A stretch of DNA of 27,695 nucleotides from Chloromonas sp. AAM2 (lineage: Eukaryota > Chlorophyta > Chlorophyceae > Chlamydomonadales > Chlamydomonadaceae): NCBI GenBank assembly GCA_004335635.1, contig QAXH01000792.1:4750-32444 (forward strand), written 5' to 3'. Position numbers and translations under genes: made by a program. Below, one piece after another: positions 1 through 8,538 of the stretch (the first letter of the stretch is position 1; every line of letters begins with the position of its first letter). Under the pieces are notes generated by a model. The model was not told where the DNA came from. It worked only from the letters and a program-made list of their open reading frames with translations, and did no database searches.

Positions 1-78
1 TCACTGCTGGCCCCTCACCGTCACACTCACTGCTGGCCCCTCACCGTCACACTCACTGCTGGCCCCTCACCGTCACAC
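1..78. repeat. 26-bp minisatellite, three perfect copies at the left edge
   Basis: The first 78 bases are three identical head-to-tail copies of a 26-base unit that begins tcactgctggcccctcaccg. Copy boundaries are at 26/27 and 52/53, and a fourth copy breaks off after four bases. The array touches the window edge, so its true length is unknown. On the minus strand every unit contains the string gtgagt, which resembles a 5' splice site. The array lies just inside a possible minus-strand intron that would start at position 89. Confidence 0.9.
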
Positions 79-89
79 TCACGACTTAC

Positions 90-140
90 CGGGTACGCGA
101 GCCACATGAGCAGGGGAATGACAAGCGCAAGCCATGAGAT
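90..140 (-). CDS. Candidate internal exon of a membrane protein (weak)
   Basis: Read on the minus strand, this 51-base block is preceded by a pyrimidine-rich acceptor (ctgactgtgtgcgcag) and followed by a near-perfect donor (GTAAGT, starting at 89). In phase 0 it encodes 17 residues, ISWLALVIPLLMWLAYP, which is hydrophobic enough to be one transmembrane helix. The rest of the gene would lie to the left of the window and, for its 5' part, between 141 and about 1640, where I could not find a convincing partner exon. It may be a chance match. Confidence 0.2.
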
Positions 141-1641
141 CTGCGCACACAGTCAGGCAGCCAGAGAGAAGGTGATAGAGACAGCAAAGTGGGGGGCAGG
201 AAGGTAAATGGCAGGTGGAGAGACAGGTGGCCACAGAGGGGCTGGGGACGGAGGACATGTCAGTGCTCAAACACAAAGGAAATCAAGTCCTCCAGTCTGC
301 ATGTCTGCTGTGCTCGCTGTCTCCTGCACTAACTCTGCCATGTGAACTGCCTGTTGCACACCATGTTCACACGTCATGTGAGCCGCCGACTCGGCCTGGA
401 GCAGCAGGTGGTCACTGAACTAACACTGTTTCAGCATCTCAAAGTCCCTCTACCCTGGCATCCCTCTATGACCCTCTACGACCCTGCAACGATATGTGTC
501 TTCTGTCTGAAGAAAGTAGTTTTGCTGCCTCTGATGCCATAGATTACATGCAGCCTGTAAAGAATTGAATTGTCTGGGCTGGACAGGTGTAGAACGAATG
601 CAATCCTTTAGCAGCCCAGCTCATCGTCAACGCTGAAAGGGATCCATTCTGATCAGTAACCCCTGTGGCCATGCAGAGAAAGATTTCTTGAACGCCTTCC
701 CACTTACGGCCACGGCAGGCATGGCCATTGCTACAGCTGGATGTGCGACCTGGTTTGCCTGCGCATGACACACATTGTGTCAGGTTGTGTTGGATTCATT
801 AGGTTACTTTTGAAGGCAGCCATTGCTTCTGGTGCTACTGCTGTGAGCCTCTGTGAAGCTGTCCAAGCGGTGGCATGCCTGTGACTGTGTCTGTACTGTC
901 ACTGCATGTGCCCCACTGATGCTTCTTGTCGTCCTAATGATTCACTGATTGATTGCTTGATAATGACATGAGTGCGTCTGCTAGTGACCGTGCTGCCATG
1001 ACCACGCAACAGCTAGCAGACCAGCACTCACATGAATGATATGTAATGGGTAGTAGAAGGCAGCTGTAATCTGCATTGCATGGGAGCAGTGACAGGAGTT
1101 GAGTTCGGTCACTGTCACTGCTAACTGATGCCATTCTACTCGATTGCTGCATCCATGCCGGTTACATCCATGCACATACCCCACAGAGCATAACCAGACC
1201 AGGTATCTGCCGGGTGCCGAGCTTGAAGCCTTTCTTACTCGAGTCGATGATACCCGAGTTTGACATGGCTGCCGGCCGAGTTTGAACCCGTGCGAGCTAC
1301 TGGTTCATGTGAGGGCGAGGCTTCAAGAACGCGAACACACTCTAGGCGCGAAGCTGACTGACGGTCAATTGTCACTCGTCGCCATGTGCCATCACTCATC
1401 AGCTTTCCAGTGGCAGTGCCGGCTGACTGCAAGCAGCCCTTGAGATACAGCCTTGATCGATTAGCACTCGAGCATTATTAGCATGAGCAAGGTGAGAAGC
1501 CTGTCAAGCTGCACATTTGCAAAAATGTGTGGGTACCAGGACTGGCTGCTGGTGCTAGCGACCATAGCTGCACACAGGCAGATAACAGGCGCCGCTGCCG
1601 TAGACTGAATGTGCATCAGTGGGCCATCACACACTCTTGGC
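141..1641. other. Region without a supported gene
   Basis: Only short open frames with no recognisable family are present. A second strong minus-strand donor-like string (GTAAGT) lies near 703-708, behind a short Ala/Val/Met-rich open stretch. A small foldback lies at 1222-1327. This may be intron or 5' sequence of a minus-strand gene that continues left, or plain intergenic DNA. Confidence 0.4.
1222..1327. repeat. Short foldback with internal direct repeats
   Basis: CTTGAAGCC at 1222-1230 is matched by its reverse complement GGCTTCAAG at 1319-1327. Between them the decamer CCGAGTTTGA occurs twice, near 1254 and 1276. On the minus strand one copy reads GGTTCAAACTC, which resembles a tRNA B box. 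No cloverleaf can be drawn around it. Confidence 0.45.
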
Positions 1642-1646
1642 TTACA
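1642..1646 (-). terminator. Polyadenylation signal TGTAA for the p47/UBX gene
   Basis: TTACA on the plus strand reads TGTAA on the minus strand, about 117 bases downstream of the TAG stop of the p47-type gene. TGTAA is the common green-algal polyadenylation signal, normally 10-20 bases before the cleavage site. The match is short, so the call rests on its position. Confidence 0.5.
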
Positions 1647-1762
1647 CGTGGACTGCTCGTAGTAACACACTGGTATCAAAGCAAACTCGTGCTTGAACAT
1701 GTATGCGTTACTCATTAAAATGCTCTCATGCTCTGGAACACTCCCAGCCTGCAGCAGGCTTG

Positions 1763-4471
1763 CTACTTCTTCTGAATGATGACCGAGTTGAGCAGGCCTG
1801 CATCCTCTAGGGTCTTATCTTCTGCCTCAGCAATGGGGGTGGGCGGCACACCGGTCATGAGAGAGTAACCAAACTGCATGGGCAGCACATGCACACACCA
1901 CCAGTCAGATGAGTAGTGACCGTAATGCAATGGGAGCAAGGAAAGACACAGTGGTCGCATCCTGCATTTGCTTGTCAGTCACGCAGCCGTGACCTGCTGA
2001 TGCGAGCTCTGTCATGCTAACACAACATGCAAGAACAAGGGGTGTGATGTAGGTAGACGTTGAAGGGCGGTGGAAAAAGGAACTGGGTGGCAGGGCGTAC
2101 GTTGAATCTTGTGCAACCAGGCTGATGCGACTGCAACTGCGGATTGCATGCAACAGCACACTGACATTTATTGTGACCCAGCAATGCACGTTCTGGATGA
2201 GTATGAGGGCGATCCAGCACGATATGCACTTTACCCACCACTAAGTCGGGCCGCGCAGCGCGTATAAACCTCCGGATATCGGATATGCGGTGCGTGTGGT
2301 TGAAACTGGCCACCTGGGCAGACAAACAACACATGCAAAGTATTGGCTCATCAGGACATGCAACGCTGGTGCCCCTTGCCCACGCCAGTTTGTGGAGGCC
2401 TGCTGACTGTGTAAGTATAGGGCAACCTACAAGAGATTAGTGTCTACAGCACACGTCTGCATTGACGAGGTTTCAAAACCGAGTGGAGCCCACCACATGC
2501 CATGCCACATGCCACGCCACATGCTCTCACCATGCGTGAGCCATCTGCCAGGCGGAGCTGCAGTGATGTGGTGGGCAGCGCCGCATTGACCCCCTCCCAC
2601 TCGCCCTGTGAGGCCGCTGCCGCTGCTGCTGCTTGAGTGGATGAGCTGGCAGGGCCCGACGTGTCGCTGACTAGTGTGCGGCCTGTGCCTTGGAATGCAG
2701 CCATTCTGCGTAGGACAGGCAGTGTTCGTTTTTAATGTAGCTGTAAGGGCGACAAGTAGACAAAATTCTAGTCTTAGCGACCAGGATGCCTGCTGATCCA
2801 GCTTCTGCTATTCTTATGCATGTATGCAATCGAATAATCGCCTGCCAGGTCAGGTTTTTGCAATCAACTGCTGGCCGAATGACGTACTTTGCTTTCTCAG
2901 GTTCCTGGTAATCTGACTCATTCTTGACCAGGTTGACCGTGATGGGTGTGCCTGCCACCTCTGGCTCCAGCTCCTCGGGACATTCACCCTGCATGGCATA
3001 CCATGTGAATTGCCACATAAGCCATGTCATGTGTAGCGTGACATAGCAGACTACTAGCCTTTTGAGATGCAATCTTCATGCGGTGAATGCATGGGTATAA
3101 GCCATATGGTTGGCATGCAGCCCTAAAACTCGCCTAGCTCTTTTACATGTGTACATGCAGGTGCCATGCAGGACACATGCCTTGCGTGTAGTCCTGACCC
3201 TCGCATGTACCTCTGTACCATGCATGCACCTTCCACACCATGATAACACCCAGTGACTGCCTGAATGCTGCACATGTGTGTTGAGGGCTGCTGTACACGC
3301 GTGTATCAATGCTTCAGATGCATACATGCCACTGCTGCTGACCTTGCCAATGGCTTCCATGAAGTTCCTGTTGGCTGGATCCAGGATGCTGCGTGCTGGA
3401 CCATCATTGACTGTGAAGATGTTGTTTCGATAAAACGTGATGACGTACAGCAGGGGACCCTGCTGTTGTTGCTGAGGGGCTGCCTGCACAGCACATGCAA
3501 GCAACATAACAGGAACAGACTTACATGGCATGGGCACGAACGCTACAGGCAGCATGAGCCAGAGAGGAGATAGGAACGAGATTACACAGCATGGCAATAA
3601 GAGGCCATCCCATACAAGTCATCTCATGCAGTTTCAACTTGCCACAATGCAACGTGAGCCAGAGAAGAGCTAACCAGGCAAAACGAGAGGCAACGGGTGA
3701 AGCGACTGCTTTGCATATGCATGGCAAACTTGCCCATGAGTAGGTCAACACGAACAAGCCAAAATCCAAGGCTCGTGTGTTCATAAGCAACGGAGCTAAG
3801 CTTTCCTCTTCTGCAGCGCACAGTGCAAGTCTACTGAGGCAAAAGTTACACTGGGCTGGGTGCCAAACCAACCCCTCTGGCATGCAGAGCGATAAGCACA
3901 GAATTGCCACATGCCTTCTGGGAAGGGCATGTCAGCCTGCCAAAGCCCGGCTCACCTGGCTAGACCCTCCAGCCAAAGTTCTGCCTGTTCCTTGGAAGGT
4001 TGAGGATGGCTGAGTCTTCTTCATGTCATCAGCCGTGCCTTGCACAGCTCCTGCACGCCTGGCCTTGTCAAACAAGGATGCCACGTTGTCTTCATCATCG
4101 TCGTCCTGTGCCGGCAAGAGTGCAGGGCATGTGCTTGATTCAAGCGAAAAGACAACAATCCCAGAATCAGCATTACATTTCTAGTAGGGTTCTCAGCAGC
4201 AATTGACCACTTCGTGCCTTTCGTCAATCACCTTTGGTTTTGGCGCGCCTCGAACAACCTGCCCACTGCAGAGCAAGGCAGCCAAAGATGTCGTGCGAGT
4301 GCAGGCAGCAGAATCCCTATACACTGCGATCTCAAATCTCAAGTGGGCCTTGACGGGATTTTCACACCTTTTCGCACCACCAGCATACAACTCATTCATT
4401 CCCTCGCCTCCGTCGTCCGAACCATCGTCTGATTGGTTACCAATGTCACCAAAGCTCTTGATGTTGCTCAT
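1763..4471 (-). CDS. SHP1: p47/Shp1-type UBX-domain cofactor of Cdc48/p97 (PUX family)
   Basis: Model: complement(join(1763..1873, 2239..2313, 2531..2705, 2888..2988, 3343..3483, 3956..4105, 4232..4265, 4368..4471)), 891 nt, 296 aa. All junctions are GT..AG and phases agree. Domains: an acidic N-terminus with a YAGGAKSGQVVRG segment (residues about 29-41) as in plant PUX proteins; a first SHP box FQGTGRTL (83-90); an SEP domain (about 107-165) with ITFYRNNIFTVNDGPAR and GECPEELEP; a second SHP box FQGTGRTL (181-188); and a C-terminal UBX domain (about 218-296) with FNHTHRISDIRRFIRAARPD. SHP boxes and the UBX domain bind Cdc48/p97, and the family directs the ATPase to ubiquitylated clients and membrane fusion. 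No UBA domain is seen at the N-terminus, as in the shorter plant PUX proteins. The usual TGFPP of the UBX loop reads TGVPP here. ATG 4471 was chosen because the family start follows it directly; the frame stays open upstream. Confidence 0.92.
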
Positions 4472-4660
4472 GTTTGAGATGCTGTGGACGTACAGCTCAG
4501 AGAAAGGAGAGGAGAAGGAAGAAAGATGCAGAATAAAAGGTGGGCAACTTGAAGGAGCTGGGCTAAGATTCTCTCGGATGGTGAGCAACTGCCCTAACGA
4601 CAACCCTAGCAACGGTATCTGCTTCCTGCGCCAACGTAACCAGAGTCTCCCTGGACCATC

Positions 4661-4729
4661 CCTAATCCCCTGACTTTGGGCCAATCAGAAGGTCATGCTG
4701 GTCTTTGGTCCAAAGTCAGTGGATAAGGG
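4661..4729. repeat. Imperfect inverted repeat (hairpin)
   Basis: CTGACTTTGG at 4670-4679 is perfectly complementary to CCAAAGTCAG at 4710-4719, with a 30-base loop. Pairing extends outward for about ten more bases with two mismatches (ccctaatccc against tggataaggg). A further copy of the right-hand outer arm, cagtggataaggg, occurs near 4789, and a shorter one (gactggataagg) near 4827. This could be a remnant of a small foldback element. No target-site duplication was seen. Confidence 0.5.
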
Positions 4730-5178
4730 GGTTGCCACTGGGGGAGATGACCGGTAAACGCCGGCATGTCCTTCTGAGTGGCCCAGAGCCAGTGGATAAG
4801 GGAGGTGACACTGGGCATCAAAAGTGACTGGATAAGGCGATCAAAATGCCCCATGAGTCGATCGGTCAACGGCAGCTCAAAACAGCTTAACGAGACAGCA
4901 TGAGTCGTGCTTGTGTCCGTGATGTGAGCGACTGTATCACAGTGCCCAATCAGGCACACGGCGCAGTTGGACAGGTGCCAGGTTGAGTGCTGAGCGTAGC
5001 ATAAGTATTTCTCCACTCTGGTAAACCTAACCTAACTGTTGCAGTTGATTTGTACTTTATTATGGCGGTCCAATTCGGCAGAGCCTGATGCAGCTAGACT
5101 GCAGCCTAGGCATGTAGGCTGCATCAAGCTTTTGGACCAGAAAGAGCCCAAATGGACCCAGTTACAGTGAGTTTGACA

Positions 5179-5431
5179 GTTTACACTTTCCGATGTAAAC
5201 AGAATACACAGTGGTGTCAAAAGGTAAGAAAGCCCCACAGCATTTGCCAATCTACAGTCGTGTTCCGAGCCAAGAATCCCTCTGGCATTGACATATTCAG
5301 TAAGCTGCATATCTGCCCATGCAGTCGGTGCATTACACGTGCCATGCATTACACGTACAGTGGTGTTCAACAGTAAGAAACCGCTGTCACATATCATCCT
5401 TATGTAGCCTGACACGGTTTACACTTTGGCT
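5179..5431. repeat. Cluster of diverged short direct and inverted repeats
   Basis: GTTTACA (5179-5185) and TGTAAAC (5194-5200) form a 7-bp hairpin. The element acagtggtgt..caa..gtaagaaa occurs at about 5208-5230 and again at 5357-5380. The 11-mer gcattacacgt occurs at 5330-5340 and 5346-5356. The string tttacacttt occurs near 5180 and near 5417. Together they suggest an old degenerate duplication in the PGL upstream region. Confidence 0.5.
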
Positions 5432-6229
5432 TTCAGCGAGGTCGTAGTTTGCCCGTTACATGCCTCAGCATGTTACACTACGCTGACATCCCCAACTCCA
5501 CGCAGTCATCGGACCGCTTTAAACAGTGTAGTCCCGGTTATCAGATCACACCAGATCTCCCCATGCCGGCGGCTCATTAGAAGTTTACAGTTTACGCCGT
5601 GTCAAGGTCCTGCAGGACTAGGACAGACGTAAACTGACTCTGAGCCTTTTGACAAACAAGTTATTGTCAAACTGATGATGGCTAGATCGCATCACGCCTG
5701 AGGTGCATGTGGTGGAGGACGTATCTTCCTGCCAATTGAAAATCAGGCCCCCAGGTTGGAGGCCGACCACCTGCCTTCTGTCGTTTTACGGGCGCTCAAT
5801 GTGATGGCAAACTGATTCAATTGATCCGCCCTGAACATGGGTTTGCATGCAACCTCGGATCTTCAATTCTTAGGACATGATAGTTCCTCATTTCCGAGAA
5901 ATCTCTTCTCTGATGCGCACATCACCAACACATGTTCAAGTGATAATGACAGAAATTGTCCCAGAACTGGCAAACTTTCAAGACTTTCAATATATTCAAG
6001 ACTTTCAAACTTCAGAAAACGTGGTGGGAATCTGTCCAATACTCTGTGCATGGGGCATGCGGCACTTCCAAGTCCGTTGACACAACACCAATGCGCTACT
6101 GGCATCCTATGGGAGCACCTTTCTCTGATTTGTTTTTGAAAAGAAACAGCACACGTTGGCGGTTGCCAGACTTGATGGTTCCGTAAAGTGTCGCCTTCGG
6201 CGATTCCCTGACAGTCGCAGTGCGCCACA

Positions 6230-7575
6230 ATGATGCTCAAATCGCGAGTGAGCACGCAGACAGCCAGCCGCCCACATCAACAGAAGCGTGGCGCCGTCCG
6301 AGTGCGCGCGGCGTCTGAAGTAAAGATCAACGTAATCCCACAAAACGGCAAGGAAGCAGGCCGTGCAATCGATGGTATTCCACCTGTGATGGGAGCGCAC
6401 TTGATGGCGTCTGGAGCAGTTGCACCCCTTTCCGTGAGCAAGGGTCCCGGCCTTGACGTCACACCGCATCCCTTCCAGTATCCAGGCGCAGAGGGCGATG
6501 CTAGCGTTGTGCTGCATTTCTCCAAGGCTGGGGTGGCTCAGGCTGTCGTAAAGGCTGTGAAGGAGGCGGCCGATGCGGCCATCGCAGCCAAGGGCAGCTT
6601 CACCCTGGTTCTCTCAGGTGGCTCACTGCTCAACTCTCTGGCAGGCCTAGCTGACAGCAAGCTCAAGATCAGCAACTGGGATAAGTGGTACATCTTCTAT
6701 GTGGATGAGCGCAACGTGCCCCACAGTAGCCCAGACAGCACCCACAAGGGCGCAGTTGATGCCTTCCTGTCCAAGGTTCCCATTCCAGCCTCCAACATCT
6801 ATGCTATCTTGGAGAACGTACCAGTGGACCAGGCAGCTATCAACTATGAAGGCCGCTTGATTGCCCTATCCCCCGGCATCCTTCCCCGCAACAGCACAGG
6901 GCTCCCAGTCTTTGATCTCATTCTGCTCGGCATGGGGCCTGACGGCCACGTGGCGTCACTCTTTCCCAACAAGCCACAGACTGCAGCCACCAAGGGCTGG
7001 GTGCTGCCGGTCACCAACTCTCCCAAGCCTCCCCCAGAGCGCATCACTATGACCATGCCCGTCATCAACGCTGCCAAGGATGTCATTCTGGTGGCACTTG
7101 GCGAGGAAAAGGTGAGTACACGTGTCCATACCAGTTCAATGCACATACAACTGATCTAAGCTGTATTCGGCCTGCGTGCACATGCTGACAGTTTGCCGCC
7201 TGCCTGTAGCCAGTACTCAAGTGCATGTTGATAGCAGCTGATGACGCCTGGCTCATTATGTCCATAGTTTTGCCAGGCGGATCATGCTCGCGTGCTGCAA
7301 GAGCTCTGCTGAGTGCTTCTTAGTATGCAAAGTCGTGCCTTTCGCCATTGGTGTGCATGGTTTCCAGCAAGCACTGACCTTGCCTTGCTTGTGCATGGCC
7401 ACAGGCGGAGGTTGTTCAGCGTGTGCTGGAGGTGCAGGCCCTGCCGGGCGCCCTGCCCGCCCAGATGGTGCGTCCGGCTGAGGGCCGCCTGCGCTGGTTC
7501 CTGGACGTGGCCAGCGCACAGCAACTTGACATCACAGACTGGGAGAACGCCAAGGAATTCCCACGCAGCACATGA
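6230..7575 (+). CDS. PGL: 6-phosphogluconolactonase, plastid-type
   Basis: Model: join(6230..7111, 7405..7575), 350 aa; the intron starts GTGAGT and ends ACAG. The enzyme hydrolyses 6-phosphoglucono-1,5-lactone to 6-phosphogluconate, step two of the oxidative pentose phosphate pathway. Family signatures in order: VVLHFSKAGVAQ (about residue 94 on), the phosphate-binding LVLSGGSLLNSLAGL (about 126-140), FYVDERNVPHSSPDST (about 157-172), and DLILLGMGPDGHVASLFPN (about 228-246), which holds the GMGxDGHxASLFP active-site motif. The C-terminus has RWFLDVASAQQL. The first 30 or so residues are rich in Arg, Ser and Thr with no acidic residue, as in a chloroplast transit peptide, although ATG 6230 is directly followed by a second ATG. 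An in-frame stop (6209-6211) fixes the 5' limit. One long 294-codon exon is unusual next to intron-rich neighbours. Confidence 0.95.
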
Positions 7576-8538
7576 ATCGCAGCACAGGCAGTAGATGCTG
7601 CACCTGTGGCGGCTGGTGCTGGTAGCGTATCTGGAACCCGTCAGGCCAGAGGCCGTATGTGAGCAGGAATGGGCTGTCATGCAGGCTCAGTAATGCAAAG
7701 TCTTTAGATTTGATGGAGTCGTGCGCTTGTTTGCGTGCTGCTGAGCGGCTAGCTATTTTCTAGGCATGATGTATTTGCGTCACAAGACTGGCATGTGCCC
7801 GATGTGCATAGCAATGTCAAGCCCACCGATTCAAAGTTTAGCCAACCAATTGGTCTTAATTGGACTGCAATTTCTGTGCAACAGTGTTGCTACCTGTTCA
7901 GCAGCTTTGTGGCCTTTCTCAAACTGAGTGCGTTCCTTGTTTGAGTGTGTTTTATGTATCCAAACTCCTTTGCAAGCCAGGCTGTGCGTCTGTGGTAGAG
8001 CAGGCTGTGCCAAGAGTTGCAACAATAGTTTTGCGCCTAGCAAGGTTGAGTGTGAACAAGTTGGTGCCAGCAGACGGGGATTGAATTGAGCGGTGGCTGT
8101 CCACTGCAGATTTCCAGAGTGCTGTTTACGTCAGGTGGTGATGCTCAAAGCGATTCAGTTTGTATGAATCCAGGTCAGTGAGATTTTGTAACGAGCTGAA
8201 GTCAAGACAAGCAATCAAGAGAGGAGTCGAGTCAGTATCAGTCAAGATTGGACCAGCCTTGATGCACACCAGGGCGTTCTTAATCATACAAACTGTGCAA
8301 AACTTTCTTTTGCGTGGCGCATTCACAGACGATGGATGTCTTGACAGTGAGACTCCCCAAACCAATGATGACTTGAGAATTCAAGCATCATCCGGAGGAC
8401 TGGCAGCTGAATGTCTCACTCACCAATGATTTGAAAGAAACTCTCGGAAATGCGCCGCCATAGTGGCTGATGCGTGCGACAACAGGTAGCTTGACTTGAC
8501 CGTCTGGTTGTTGTTTTCTGGTAGGCAGGACAATCGCT
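7576..8538. other. PGL 3' region and intergenic spacer
   Basis: No coding signal was recognised. The region should contain the 3' UTR of PGL and the promoter of the zinc-finger gene. The only plus-strand TGTAA near the end of the likely 3' UTR is at 8187-8191, which would give a 3' UTR of about 600 nt. An in-frame stop at 8497-8499 sets the upstream limit of the next gene. Confidence 0.5.
8187..8191 (+). terminator. Possible polyadenylation signal TGTAA for PGL
   Basis: TGTAA lies about 610 bases after the PGL stop codon. It is the first copy on this strand in the spacer, but the distance is long, so the assignment is tentative. Confidence 0.3.

Larger units (their letters stand above)
4472..6229. 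promoter_or_regulatory. 1.76-kb intergenic region between divergent p47 and PGL genes
   Basis: No gene was recognised here. The region must hold the promoters and 5' leaders of the p47-type gene (minus) and 6-phosphogluconolactonase (plus). It contains an inverted repeat at 4661-4729, related direct repeats of the string agtggataaggg near 4719 and 4790, a family of diverged short repeats at 5179-5431, and a small repeat of caagactttcaa near 5978-6008. No TATA box or named operator could be assigned. Confidence 0.5.

Noticed and set aside
4203..4673. 156-codon plus-strand open frame
   Set aside because: It is antisense to exons 1 and 2 of the p47-type gene, whose domains and phases are clear on the other strand.
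4472..4684. N-terminal extension of the p47-type protein
   Set aside because: The frame is open upstream of ATG 4471, but the added peptide (Leu/Ser/Pro/Trp-rich) has no family resemblance, and known PUX proteins start near the MSNIKSF-like acidic segment.
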